Origin: Dokdonella sp.
GTDB lineage: Bacteria; Pseudomonadota; Gammaproteobacteria; Xanthomonadales; Rhodanobacteraceae
NCBI GenBank assembly: GCA_019634795.1
Contig: JAHCAR010000018.1
Span: 30,314 to 94,313, forward strand
DNA length: 64,000 bases
Direction: 5' to 3'
Part shown: positions 26,752 to 36,315 of the stretch, piece after piece
How the letters are laid out: every line of letters begins with the position of its first letter
Numbering within the stretch: the stretch's first letter is position 1
Made by a program: the position numbers and the translations under genes
Notes under the pieces: model-generated
The model's database searches: none
Seen by the model: only the letters and a program-made list of their open reading frames with translations
What the model was told of the DNA's origin: nothing

Positions 26752-26772
26752 CCCAGTTTCCGCCAAACTGGG
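26752..26772. promoter_or_regulatory. Perfect inverted repeat in aldo-keto reductase/rraA spacer
   Basis: CCCAGTTT (26752-26759), five-base spacer CCGCC, then AAACTGGG (26765-26772), 31 bases before the rraA ATG. It sits in a divergent promoter region and could be an operator for a dimeric regulator or a leader hairpin of rraA. The symmetry is seen; the role is inference. Confidence 0.45.
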
Positions 26773-26803
26773 ACCATGCGGACTGCTCAACCGAGGACTT
26801 CCC

Positions 26804-27301
26804 ATGAGCGCAACCACCCCCGATCTCTGCGATGCCAATCCCGATGAGGTACGCGTCGCCGATCCGATTTTTCGCAGCTACGGCGGTCGCGACTTCTTCG
26901 GTGGCCAGATCGTCACGGTCAAGTGCTTCGAGGACAACTCGAAGGTCAAGGAACTCGTCGCCACGCCGGGCAAGGGCAAGGTCCTGGTCGTCGACGGCGG
27001 CGGCTCGCTGCGCCGGGCCCTGCTCGGCGACCAGCTCGCCAGCCAGGCCGCGGCCAACGGCTGGGAAGGCATCCTGATCAACGGCTGCCTGCGCGACGTG
27101 CAAATCATCGCCACCCTCGACCTCGGCGTGCAGGCCCTGGCCAGTCATCCGATGAAAACCGAGAAGCGCGGTCTCGGCGAGGTTGACGTTCCGGTGACCT
27201 TCGCCGGCCTCACCCTTCTGCCAGGCGAATGGCTCTATGCCGATGCCAACGGCATCCTCGTCTCGCCCTCCGCCCTCGAGCGGACTCCACGGATGGGCTG
27301 A
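26804..27301 (+). CDS. rraA: RraA-type protein (RNase E regulator / HMG aldolase family)
   Basis: A 165-residue RraA-family protein. Typical motifs: [60 protein letters not shown] and [11 protein letters not shown], the last carrying the Arg-Asp pair used for metal and substrate in aldolase members. In E. coli RraA binds RNase E and dampens mRNA decay; close relatives are 4-hydroxy-4-methyl-2-oxoglutarate aldolases and the two activities are not separable from sequence. Length is that of the regulator group. The ATG at 26804 has a GAGGA box upstream. Confidence 0.9.
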   Translation: MSATTPDLCDANPDEVRVADPIFRSYGGRDFFGGQIVTVKCFEDNSKVKELVATPGKGKVLVVDGGGSLRRALLGDQLASQAAANGWEGILINGCLRDVQIIATLDLGVQALASHPMKTEKRGLGEVDVPVTFAGLTLLPGEWLYADANGILVSPSALERTPRMG

Positions 27302-27411
27302 TCCACTCCTTCTTCGCTGGCCAGGCGGAATTGGGCCGCTCTTGGGGCAAGCCGTTGCAGAGACCCGTTTGGCCGGTTTTGGTTGTTGAATCCTTGTGGA
27401 TTTTCGGTCTA

Positions 27412-27440
27412 TTGACGGCACCCATGGTTCGGAATACGCT
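27412..27440 (+). promoter_or_regulatory. Candidate promoter of the IPT protein locus
   Basis: TTGACG (27412-27417), 17-base spacer and TACGCT (27435-27440). The -35 is strong and the -10 is weak. It would start transcription just before the perfect hairpin at 27454-27477, giving a leader of about 150 bases to the IPT protein start. Confidence 0.3.
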
Positions 27441-27453
27441 TCGCCGCATATAG

Positions 27454-27477
27454 GACTTCTATAGGGGTATAGAAGTC
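27454..27477 (+). promoter_or_regulatory. Perfect 10-bp hairpin in leader of IPT protein gene
   Basis: GACTTCTATA (27454-27463), loop GGGG, then TATAGAAGTC (27468-27477). A perfect ten-base stem, AT-rich in GC-rich surroundings. It sits just past the candidate promoter and about 120 bases before the IPT gene start. No T tract follows, so a terminator of rraA is less likely than an operator or an mRNA 5' structure. Confidence 0.55.
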
Positions 27478-27594
27478 GGCCCGGGTTCAATCCGCTTGTT
27501 CCCGGCGTGGATCGCCTTCCTCGAACGCATTGTTGATCGATCACGCCGAAGAGGGCATCGGGCCTCGGAGGCCGCTACGGCAGGACGCTGCAAA

Positions 27595-30500
27595 ATGAAG
27601 GGATTCAATCATCGCGCTCGCGCTCGTGCGAGTGCTGGCTTTTGCGGTATCGGGCTCGAGGCCGTCGTGCAAACACCTTCTTTCCGGGTGTTGCTCAGGT
27701 CACTTCTGGCACTTTCGTGCTTCTGGCTTCCGGCGCTGGCCCTCGGTGTCGCGCCGGTCATCACCGGAATCGCGCCCACCATTGGGGCAGCTGGCACGGT
27801 CGTGGTCATCACCGGCAGCGGCTTTGGTGGAACCCCCCAGCAGAATACCGTGGAGATTGGCGGCCTGGCGCGAGTCATCGAAGCCTCATCGAATCAATTG
27901 ACCGCCATCGTTCCAGCCAATCCTGCGAGCGGCAAGGTGAGAGTCACCGTCGATGGGGCGTGGACTCAGAGTGCAGACACCTTCGTCGTGCCGCCCGTGG
28001 TCGCCAACCTGAGCCCCGGTCGGGCATTGCCGGGAACGCCGGTCTTGATCAGGGGTAAGAACTTCAGTCCAAGCACCTCAGGAAACACGGTCAGATTCAA
28101 TGGCATACCGTCGGCGGTGACGTCTGCAAGCACCATTGAGTTGCGGACCACGGTACCCGCCGGCGCGACTTCCGGTGTTGTCGAGGTATTCAATGGCGCA
28201 CTGACCGGAACCAGCGCATGGCCTTTCGAAGTCCTGCCAACAGCCCTGAGCATCGATGGCTTTACGCCCGGCACCGGTCCGGTCGGCTCGACGATCACGC
28301 TGAAGGGAAATTATTTCGGCTCGACGATTTCGGCCAATCAGGTCTCGCTCAACGGTATTCCGGCGACCATTACAGCTGCTTCCTACACTTCGCTTTCAGT
28401 CGTCGTGCCGAACGGCGCCACCTCGGGGCCGCTTTCCCTGACTGTTGCCGGCCAGACGATCACTACCGGAAATTCGTTTCAGGTGACCGAGACGGGCACT
28501 CCGCTGTTGGCCGAAGGGCCAACCATTTCTGTGGCCATGCCCGCAGGGCAGTACGTGGATCTGCCGTTCAGCGCCATGGCCGGAGAGAATCTCGGCCTCG
28601 GTGTGACGGCAGTCGTGCAGGCGCCGGCTTCAAGCTCGAAGAAGCCTACCATCTCCGTGCTCAAGCCAGACAACACGGTATTCAAGACGCTGACGTGTGT
28701 TTCCTTTTGCGCGCTGGATCTCTCTGCCATGCCGGTCTCGGGTACCTACACGGTCAGGGTATTCGCCAACAATCCGACCTCGACATTGAGTGCTCAGGTC
28801 GCATTGACTCGGGCCATAGAAACCGTTCTCACGTCCGGACAGCCCGTTTCCCTGCATATGGATCGGGTCGGTCGCATTTCCAGAGTCCGCTTCGACGGGA
28901 CGGCGGGTGAGAGCAGGGCGCTGGAACTGGTCCGAAGCACTGACCCCCTGGTGCGCATGAGCAATCGGGTCGAAGTACGGCGAGCCGATGGCAGCTATCT
29001 CTATTCGGAAGGCGCTGCGGTCTATTGCGCCAGCAATTGCCCAGGGTTCTATCTGTTGCAAAACTTGCCCGATACGAACACCTACACCTTGATCGTCCAG
29101 CAATCGGACGCCTGGAGCGAGGACCTGCAGGTCAAGCTGATCGAGCCCACGCCACTTGAGGTTGACGGTCCTTCCATTCCGGCACAGGCCAATTTTTCCT
29201 ACCAGATGGGATTGTTTTCGTTTCCTGCTCTTGCCGGGCAGCGGCTCGATCTCGGCATCATCGTTCCCATATCGGCGAATTTCCTCACCAACGTCTTTTC
29301 CGGCAACTGGGTTCGGGTCAGCGTGTTCGATCCTCTTGGTAGCAGGGTTTCCGAAACACCCGCGTGTGAATCGCTGACCGGGCAATTCAATTCATGGGAC
29401 TACTCCGAAGCCGGCTGCGCGGTCGCGATCAAGAACGTGCCTTCCGACGGCAACTACACGGTTGTCATCCGGGATATCCATCCATCGTTTGCGACCGTCG
29501 AACCGACCCGATTTGTCGCGACCGTTTCCACGCCCTACGTCGCTGCCACGTCCGTGGACGGTCCGGAAGTTTCGTTGAATCTGAACCGGCCAGGCCAGGC
29601 CGGGCTGGTGACCTTTGATGGCATCGTTGGCCAGAACCTCCAGTTCCGCGGCGGTGCCGACTACAACAATGCGGCCTACTTTCCATTAACGGCATACCAG
29701 CCCAACGCGGCCGTTCTGCTTGCGTTCCCTCCGGCGAGCACGTCGGGGGCGGTGGACCTTCCCACGCTGCCGACCACGGGCACCTACACGCTCGAAGAAA
29801 GTGCCCAGGGCAGGAAGATCTTTGATCGTCCTTTGCACATCCCGGTCAATATCAGCACGTTGCAGAATTGCGGCGAACGGGCAGGCGCGATCGCGACGAT
29901 GACAACGTTCAATAGTGTCGTTCCTGCCCAGGTTGTTCTTGATTCGAACTTCACCGTGAGTGCCTCCGTCACTCCGAGCAACGGCGTCTGTGGCAATGCG
30001 GTCGGTACCATGAAGGTAACCGTGCAGGGCGTTGGAAACTTCTGCACCTACGAAGTGCCTTCGCAAAGCAGTTGTTCGCTCACCGCCACCCAGGCCGGCG
30101 TGAAAACCCTCAGCTTGCAGTTCATCCCCGCCGACACCACGATGTTCGCTACAAGCTCCGTGAACGCCAGCAACGCAGTTACCGTCGTCAAGAAGCCGGT
30201 CAGCGTCACCATCGTCAGTGTTTCGCCCGAGCCTATGGAAGCTGGGCAGTCTCTGACCACCGTTGTTGACGTCGTTCCGATGCCGAGTGCAACGCCGGCA
30301 CCGACCGGCCTCGTGTATGTCAACGACAGCAGCGGCCGGAGTTGCAGCTTCAATCTTCCTGCAACCAGCTGCAGCATGATTGTCACAGTGGCAGGTATCC
30401 GGTCCCTTACTGCGACGTACTACGGCGATTCGATTTACTCTTCACTGGCGTCCGCTGCGGTACAGCATACTGTTCGGCCGCAGCCACCCACCATTACCCA

Positions 30501-32520
30501 GTTCACACCGACGTCCGGACTCGTGGGTTCAAACGTCACGATCACGGGTACTAATTTCCTCTCTCCGTTTGGGGGTACCTCCGTATCGTTCAATGGAACA
30601 GTAGCGGCCGTGTCTTCGGCCACGGATACTCGACTCGTCGCGGTAGTACCCAACACGGCCACTTCCGGCCCCATCCAGGTAGCAGTTGCCGACCGCTCGG
30701 TGACCACCGCTTCGAATTTCACCGTCACAATCCCGCCGCCGCCGACCATCACGAGTTTCACTCCGGCCAGCGGACTCTACGGTGCGAGCGTGACCATCAA
30801 CGGTGCCAATTTCATCGGCAATACGTCAGGCAACATCGTTGCGTTCAACGGCGTTCAGGCCGCTGTCACCTCGGCGACGACGACCCGGATTATCGCCAAG
30901 GTTCCCAACTGGTCCACCACAGGGCGCATCACCGTATCCGTAGCCGGTCGCACGGCGACGAGTGCGACGAACTTTACGGTCACCTCCCCGTATCCCTCGC
31001 CCATTGTCGCTTCGTTTTCGCCGACCAGCGGCGTCGTCGGCACGCCGGTGACGATCACGGGCCAGGGTTTCACGACAGCCAGCGTTGCCGCCAATGGCGT
31101 CGCATTCAACGGCCGGCCCGCCTTTGTCACCCAGGCCACTGCCACGCAACTGGTCGCCCTGGTGCCGAGCGGCGCCACCACGGGCCCCATTTCCGTGACC
31201 GTGAATGGCCAGACGGGAACCAGCGCCGCTTCGTTCACGGTCATCCCGGCCGGTACCGAGGTCGCTGCCGTTTCGATAGCGTCCGTCGACGCCGAACCCT
31301 CGATCGCAGGCCAGTCTTTCACCATCCATATTGCCGTGACACCGGAATCCCCGACCGGGCCTACGCCGACCGGTTCGGTGACCGTCAGCGATGGCGTCTA
31401 CGGGTGCCTGATCACCCTGCCGGCCACCACGTGCACCGCAATGCAGTCCGAACCCGGCGATTCCACCCTGTTCGCCTGGTACACCGGCGATGAGACCTAT
31501 GCATCCGCCTTCTCGCCAGACTTCACCCACATCACCAATCCCGCCAATTCAACCGAAATCTGCGGATTTGCTCCAAACACCGTGCCCAACGATCCGCCAG
31601 GATTCGTCCCGATCACCCAGTTGAGCGGGGCTGTCTACACCGCCGGCCAGAGCCGGAACATCATCGGAACGGGCGCATTGAGTGTGACTTTCGACTCGCC
31701 ACTTGACGGCGCATCGACGCCGAACGGAATCATTGATGTCGCGGGATCCTTCAATGGTCCGGTCAATACCGGTATCACCGTCAATGGACTACTCGCGCAG
31801 ACAGTGAATGGTCGCTTCCTCGTGCCCAACGTGCGCTTGGCACCGGGAACCAACAGCCTCGAAGCTGTCGCAACGACCTTGCCCGGACTGACGGCCACGG
31901 CCTCGATTTCGGTCACGCGCAGCGGAAGCGAGCCGCCCGTATCGTTCCATGCCGAGCAAAATATTGGCATGGCGCCAAGCTTGATTCCGCTCGATCTGGA
32001 TGTCGGCGAGGCACTGTCAGGCAGCAATCTGCAACGCATCCGAATCGATACCGACGGCGACGGCGTGTTCGACTACACCTATTCCACGCTTCAGCAGTGG
32101 CCGCCATCGTTCGCCTACCAGAAGCCGGGACTGTTCAAGGCGCTGGTTGAGGTCACCAGCAGCGGGGGGCAGGTTTACACCGCTTCGCAATGGCTACTGA
32201 TTCGCAGCATGGCGGTCGAGCGGGGCGCACTCTGTGACATCTACGGTTACCTGAAGGCCAAGCTTATGCTCGCAGACTCCGTCGCATCGAGCCTCGCATT
32301 TGCAGCGTCGGTGCGTCCGGAATACCTGAACAGCTTCACCCAGATCGGTGCGGATCTCCCATCGCTCGCGCCCGAGTTGGGGACCATCGTCAGCGGCTTT
32401 GCCGGTCCCACCTATGCGGAACTGCTCGTCATGCGCGACAACCCGGACCAGACCCGCAATGGGTTCCACGTGCATATGGTCCAGGACGCCGATGGTGTCT
32501 GGCGAATTTCGGGGATGTGA
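27595..32520 (+). CDS. Giant exported IPT/TIG-domain protein
   Basis: A 1641-residue protein. An extended N-terminus with a hydrophobic signal segment (LLRSLLALSCFWLPALALG) ends near residue 51. Three IPT/TIG immunoglobulin-like domains follow (about 53-300), each with a pattern such as PVGSTITLKGNYFG and VVPNGATSGPL. Next is a ~400-residue region of repeated beta-sandwich units (GNYTVVIRD, SGTYTVRVF), then Ig-like repeats. Three more IPT domains lie at about 962-1218 (TSGLVGSNVTITGTNF). Further Ig-like modules precede a ~100-residue C-terminal domain that ends VQDADGVWRISGM and looks NTF2-like. Large, repetitive, beta-rich and exported: probably a surface or secreted binding protein. The last 130 bases recur at two downstream places. 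Its stop is five bases before the P1 gene. The ATG at 27595 was chosen for the signal segment. Confidence 0.78.
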   Translation: MKGFNHRARARASAGFCGIGLEAVVQTPSFRVLLRSLLALSCFWLPALALGVAPVITGIAPTIGAAGTVVVITGSGFGGTPQQNTVEIGGLARVIEASSNQLTAIVPANPASGKVRVTVDGAWTQSADTFVVPPVVANLSPGRALPGTPVLIRGKNFSPSTSGNTVRFNGIPSAVTSASTIELRTTVPAGATSGVVEVFNGALTGTSAWPFEVLPTALSIDGFTPGTGPVGSTITLKGNYFGSTISANQVSLNGIPATITAASYTSLSVVVPNGATSGPLSLTVAGQTITTGNSFQVTETGTPLLAEGPTISVAMPAGQYVDLPFSAMAGENLGLGVTAVVQAPASSSKKPTISVLKPDNTVFKTLTCVSFCALDLSAMPVSGTYTVRVFANNPTSTLSAQVALTRAIETVLTSGQPVSLHMDRVGRISRVRFDGTAGESRALELVRSTDPLVRMSNRVEVRRADGSYLYSEGAAVYCASNCPGFYLLQNLPDTNTYTLIVQQSDAWSEDLQVKLIEPTPLEVDGPSIPAQANFSYQMGLFSFPALAGQRLDLGIIVPISANFLTNVFSGNWVRVSVFDPLGSRVSETPACESLTGQFNSWDYSEAGCAVAIKNVPSDGNYTVVIRDIHPSFATVEPTRFVATVSTPYVAATSVDGPEVSLNLNRPGQAGLVTFDGIVGQNLQFRGGADYNNAAYFPLTAYQPNAAVLLAFPPASTSGAVDLPTLPTTGTYTLEESAQGRKIFDRPLHIPVNISTLQNCGERAGAIATMTTFNSVVPAQVVLDSNFTVSASVTPSNGVCGNAVGTMKVTVQGVGNFCTYEVPSQSSCSLTATQAGVKTLSLQFIPADTTMFATSSVNASNAVTVVKKPVSVTIVSVSPEPMEAGQSLTTVVDVVPMPSATPAPTGLVYVNDSSGRSCSFNLPATSCSMIVTVAGIRSLTATYYGDSIYSSLASAAVQHTVRPQPPTITQFTPTSGLVGSNVTITGTNFLSPFGGTSVSFNGTVAAVSSATDTRLVAVVPNTATSGPIQVAVADRSVTTASNFTVTIPPPPTITSFTPASGLYGASVTINGANFIGNTSGNIVAFNGVQAAVTSATTTRIIAKVPNWSTTGRITVSVAGRTATSATNFTVTSPYPSPIVASFSPTSGVVGTPVTITGQGFTTASVAANGVAFNGRPAFVTQATATQLVALVPSGATTGPISVTVNGQTGTSAASFTVIPAGTEVAAVSIASVDAEPSIAGQSFTIHIAVTPESPTGPTPTGSVTVSDGVYGCLITLPATTCTAMQSEPGDSTLFAWYTGDETYASAFSPDFTHITNPANSTEICGFAPNTVPNDPPGFVPITQLSGAVYTAGQSRNIIGTGALSVTFDSPLDGASTPNGIIDVAGSFNGPVNTGITVNGLLAQTVNGRFLVPNVRLAPGTNSLEAVATTLPGLTATASISVTRSGSEPPVSFHAEQNIGMAPSLIPLDLDVGEALSGSNLQRIRIDTDGDGVFDYTYSTLQQWPPSFAYQKPGLFKALVEVTSSGGQVYTASQWLLIRSMAVERGALCDIYGYLKAKLMLADSVASSLAFAASVRPEYLNSFTQIGADLPSLAPELGTIVSGFAGPTYAELLVMRDNPDQTRNGFHVHMVQDADGVWRISGM

Positions 32521-32525
32521 TTGCC

Positions 32526-33344
32526 ATGAAGCGAGTACTGGTTGGGTTGGTGCTGATCGTTTTCCTGATCGTGGGAGCCTTCCTGCCACAACTGCCGGAT
32601 CGCATTGCAACCCACATGCCGAAATCCGGTTTGGTGATCGATGCGGAAACGGGAATGCCGATGCCGAACGTCATCGTTATTGCGGCTGGATGGGCCTCGC
32701 AAGGGCCGGTGCTTTTTGGGCCCGGTGGCTACAACCCGTTGTATCGGATCGTGACTCAAACAGATGCGGAAGGCCGCTATCGGATTCCTGCTACCTGGGA
32801 CGGGTTCTCGATAGGTGTTCCCGGCTTCAGTCCCCGGACGGGGTGGGCGATCACGGTCTTTCAGATGGGCTACGCGGTGGTAGGAGATGAAAAAGCATGG
32901 GAATTTGATGCGCGTGGCAGAGCAAATTTCCGCCCCGCTTCCTCAGTGGAAATTCCGCCGTATTCGTACAAGGACTCGATGATCGAAGTCGCGCCGATCC
33001 AGATGTACAAGCCAACGCTTACGTTGAAGCAAGCGGTTGTCTATTACGGGAAGGTCAGAGGTGCCGGAGGTCCTCACGACCGGTCCACCGATCCATGGGA
33101 CCCGATCATGCGTGATCAAGGCTACCAGTTGCTGGCTCCATGGGTTTGCGCCTTGAATTCCAATGAATCCATGGATTGGACCACAACGCTATATCTGATG
33201 GATTTTTCTCCGGATGGAACCCAATCTCGAAAGTTGCTTGACGAGCTCGCACCCGGGTTTGTCGAATCCAGTTCGACTGAAATGCGAACAGTAGGTGCGG
33301 ACATTGCATGCAAGCTCATCACAAATGGGAGAGGTGCGCCGTGA
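32526..33344 (+). CDS. P1: membrane-anchored protein with carboxypeptidase-regulatory-like domain
   Basis: A 272-residue protein, first of three homologues (see 36632 and 37619). The N-terminus MKRVLVGLVLIVFLIVGAFL is an uncleaved-looking signal anchor. Residues ~33-95 have the pattern GLVIDAETGMPMPNVIVIAA ... TDAEGRYRIPATW, typical of carboxypeptidase-regulatory/CnaB-like beta sandwiches. The C-terminal half, with MYKPTLTL, YQLLAPWVCAL and a last Cys in ADIACKLITNG, is specific to this family and I do not recognise it. Two conserved Cys may form a disulphide. The ribosome binding site GGGGA lies inside the final codons of the IPT gene, and the stop overlaps the next gene's GTG start (GTGA), so all three genes are coupled. 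Confidence 0.75.
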   Translation: MKRVLVGLVLIVFLIVGAFLPQLPDRIATHMPKSGLVIDAETGMPMPNVIVIAAGWASQGPVLFGPGGYNPLYRIVTQTDAEGRYRIPATWDGFSIGVPGFSPRTGWAITVFQMGYAVVGDEKAWEFDARGRANFRPASSVEIPPYSYKDSMIEVAPIQMYKPTLTLKQAVVYYGKVRGAGGPHDRSTDPWDPIMRDQGYQLLAPWVCALNSNESMDWTTTLYLMDFSPDGTQSRKLLDELAPGFVESSSTEMRTVGADIACKLITNGRGAP

Positions 33345-36214
33345 AACAGGGATGGTTGGTTGCATCGGTGTTCGCAGGGAGTTGCCTTGCTGGAAATTCT
33401 CTGGCGTTTGATACGCAGACACACGCGCTGATAACCCGGGTCGCGTACAAGAGATCGGAACTGAGCAAAAGCCCTGCTGCAAGTCCGCCAGGCAGTCCTG
33501 ATCCCATTCCTCCAGAAGACAGGACGCTTTCGCATCGTCTCGGTTGGGATCGCCTTGGCGAATTTGACAGATTCCAGTTGTATTGGAACTCCGATCAACG
33601 ATCTCGGTACTACAAGGACGGCGGGAACCATGGAGCATTCGACCAACTGACGGACTTCCCGGCGCTGTTCGAAAAGTGCCAAATGCGTGATTTCATCGAG
33701 CTCGACGACCGACCGCGACGTGAGCTGTATCAGCCGTACTTTTCGGACACTGTCGAGAGCAGGGGATATCCAACAATTCTCCCCATTCAAAACTGGCTGG
33801 TCCGAGGTGCGATTCGGGAAGATGACATGGGGGATGGCGCTGGATGGCCCCCGCTCCTGGGGGCACGGTGTGCCTGGGCCTGGTTCAACACGGTGGGCAG
33901 TCAGCAGGGGCAGTTAACAAGATCGCTGAGACACTTCTACGATCCGGATAGCGACCATGGACTGGTTGTCGCATTTGTATCGGAATACCCAAAATCGGTG
34001 GATTGGGCACTGGGTAATGCCGACAGCTTTGTCAGCCCCGCCGTTCCCGCCGAGGGTTCGGCAAGGAACACGTACAGCTATCTTGATGCCAGGAACGCCT
34101 ACTGGTGGGCCTTGACGCGCCGACGCAGTATCGAGACGGGGTCTCCTGACACGGTCGCCAATCGTGATTCCGATGCGAAAGATCGGATGATTTTGTGGGC
34201 AACCATGTTTCGATCGTTGGGAAACGTTGTTCACCTGCTGCAGGATGCGGCCCAGCCTCAACACACGCGGCTCGATCCGCATTCGGGATTGGATCCGGCG
34301 CAACAACAGGCGTTTGAAGCTTATACGAATGCGCGAATACTCGGATTTGGGGATGCCGGTGAATTTGTTCGTGGATTCTTTTCGAGTCAAGCGGCCTCGG
34401 AATTGCCAATCCCGGATATGGGTAGTTATGGGATCGCCGAGCCAGTCATGTTTTCCATTCCGCTGCGATTCTTTACAACCCGAAGTGGACTCGGCGGGCC
34501 CCAGACCGCGTTTCTTAGTCGTGCCGGCATCGCGGACTACTCAAACAGGGGGTTCTTCACCGGTGGAACCCTTCCAGGTTCTGAATGGGTTCACCCTCAC
34601 GATTATCCTCCGCGCGATTTTTCCTCCCCCGAAAGTGGCTACTGGGCTTTCGATGTGCCTTGCGAAGATGCATTCGAAGTCGATGGCCGGCTGCAAAGCG
34701 TGGTCTGCAAATACTTTACCCATGAAGTACCTGATGCGATCCATCCGGAGTACGCGCACAGTCAGGACGTACTCCCGCCTGGATTCAGTCTGCCGATGGC
34801 CCCCATCGCAGCCGATGGTATTTTTAGAAGGCATATGGCCGGTGGATATGAGGCGCAACTTCCGCTATTGACTTGGTCTCCCGCGGTGCTGGATACAATT
34901 GGAAACCTAACTATTCCTCGGGCCATCGCGTATTCCGCTGGCATGCTGGACTTCTTTTTTCGCGGTGAGATCAAGCTCACTTCGCCGCCCGAAGGCTTGT
35001 ATGCGGTTGTCGATCAGGGCACGCCGCACCACGTCGCGAACGGTATTCCAATGGACGACGAGGGCCGCGTGTTCGGCTTCAAGAAGCTGAGGGTAGGGAT
35101 CCGCAATATCACCAACGTGGATAGTAGTGGCAACCCGACACTCAGGGATGCCGGTTCAGGAGCGTTGGTTCCACAAACGATGCGCGCAGGCGTTGATGCA
35201 GCGGGCAATCCGACCGGGCGTCTCGTGGCGATTGCGCGCTATCACCGGAATCCCTGTTATCAGCGCGACCTTTCGGGTGAATACGTTGTGATGCCCTTCT
35301 CCATTTCCGGTATTCCCAATTTGACGGACATTCGCATTCCAAATGGGTGCGCCATTGCTGACGCACGCACGGCGTTTCAGGAGATTTCTGTATCGGCGCC
35401 GCTATTTGTCGATGCCGGCGGGAATCTGCCAGGAAGTCCTGCGGGCAACTCAAACCCCTGTCTTAATACCGGAAACATCAATACGGGCACTCATGGTGTC
35501 AGCGAAGCGTGCGAAAGCGAGTCAGTGTTGTCAGAGTTTGATTTCAGCGGGGATCCGATTCCGATCAATGCGACGGATCTATTCATACAGGTTGCGTATC
35601 GCGGTCCTCTGGGACTCGAAGAGGACGGTATAGCTGTAGGTATGAAAAATATTGACGAACCAAATTACATTTCGATGTGGAACGGAACCGATTGGTTTTA
35701 TCGTGCGGGTGAATGGGTGCCGCCTGAAGATTATCCAGAACTGCCCCTGGGAGTCGAATGGGCAGAGACGCCAATTCGAAACATCACGGTATGCGTCGGC
35801 AATCAGACCATTGCTGTCCTTCCGGCTGGGCATGAAATTCTGCCGACCGAATTCATTCGCGTTGGCGTCTTGAGCGACGCCGTGTTCGTGCCATTTGGCA
35901 TCGCTACCATAGTCGGCCGCTATAGCAACTTTCAGCGATTGGCTGCTAGTCGAGCCGTTCGTGAGTCCACAAGCGAGGACGCGACTGCGGCACCATACAG
36001 CCCGTTGCCATTTCTCTGGTTCGCGCGTGGGACTACGATGGGCGGGAATTTTTGGGCGCCATTTTTTGCCTATGGTGATGATCCAGAGGACCACACCATG
36101 CAGTCACTGGTACTACACCCGAATATTGGAGGAGCTTCACCAGGAATAGCAAAGGCGATAACTGCTGGCCTGGAAGTCGATTTGACCAGCTGCCAGCCGC
36201 GAAATCCGAACTAG
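33341..36214 (+). CDS. Large exported protein with zinc-phospholipase-C/S1-P1-like motif
   Basis: A 957-residue protein with signal peptide (WLVASVFAGSCLAGNSLA, cleavage before F). The mature N-terminus FDTQTHALITRVAY and, near residue 290-310, LGNVVHLLQDAAQPQHTR give HxxxDxxxxxH. That is the zinc-ligand spacing of bacterial phospholipase C and S1/P1 nuclease (His118, Asp122, His128 of B. cereus PLC). Other ligands are less certain. The remaining ~600 residues are beta-rich with no recognised domain. It may be a secreted phospholipase or nuclease with a large binding part. The GTG start overlaps the P1 stop and has GAGAGG seven bases upstream. Base composition is markedly less GC-rich than neighbouring core genes, suggesting transfer. 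Confidence 0.7.
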   Translation: MKQGWLVASVFAGSCLAGNSLAFDTQTHALITRVAYKRSELSKSPAASPPGSPDPIPPEDRTLSHRLGWDRLGEFDRFQLYWNSDQRSRYYKDGGNHGAFDQLTDFPALFEKCQMRDFIELDDRPRRELYQPYFSDTVESRGYPTILPIQNWLVRGAIREDDMGDGAGWPPLLGARCAWAWFNTVGSQQGQLTRSLRHFYDPDSDHGLVVAFVSEYPKSVDWALGNADSFVSPAVPAEGSARNTYSYLDARNAYWWALTRRRSIETGSPDTVANRDSDAKDRMILWATMFRSLGNVVHLLQDAAQPQHTRLDPHSGLDPAQQQAFEAYTNARILGFGDAGEFVRGFFSSQAASELPIPDMGSYGIAEPVMFSIPLRFFTTRSGLGGPQTAFLSRAGIADYSNRGFFTGGTLPGSEWVHPHDYPPRDFSSPESGYWAFDVPCEDAFEVDGRLQSVVCKYFTHEVPDAIHPEYAHSQDVLPPGFSLPMAPIAADGIFRRHMAGGYEAQLPLLTWSPAVLDTIGNLTIPRAIAYSAGMLDFFFRGEIKLTSPPEGLYAVVDQGTPHHVANGIPMDDEGRVFGFKKLRVGIRNITNVDSSGNPTLRDAGSGALVPQTMRAGVDAAGNPTGRLVAIARYHRNPCYQRDLSGEYVVMPFSISGIPNLTDIRIPNGCAIADARTAFQEISVSAPLFVDAGGNLPGSPAGNSNPCLNTGNINTGTHGVSEACESESVLSEFDFSGDPIPINATDLFIQVAYRGPLGLEEDGIAVGMKNIDEPNYISMWNGTDWFYRAGEWVPPEDYPELPLGVEWAETPIRNITVCVGNQTIAVLPAGHEILPTEFIRVGVLSDAVFVPFGIATIVGRYSNFQRLAASRAVRESTSEDATAAPYSPLPFLWFARGTTMGGNFWAPFFAYGDDPEDHTMQSLVLHPNIGGASPGIAKAITAGLEVDLTSCQPRNPN

Positions 36215-36315
36215 GCAACGATTTTCGGGGTCGTCTCCTTCTTGTCGCGTCTTCTGCGCATGTGCCAGTGATTCAGTACGTCAATGCCGGTCGCCACATT
36301 CGGGGGTGTGGGTCT

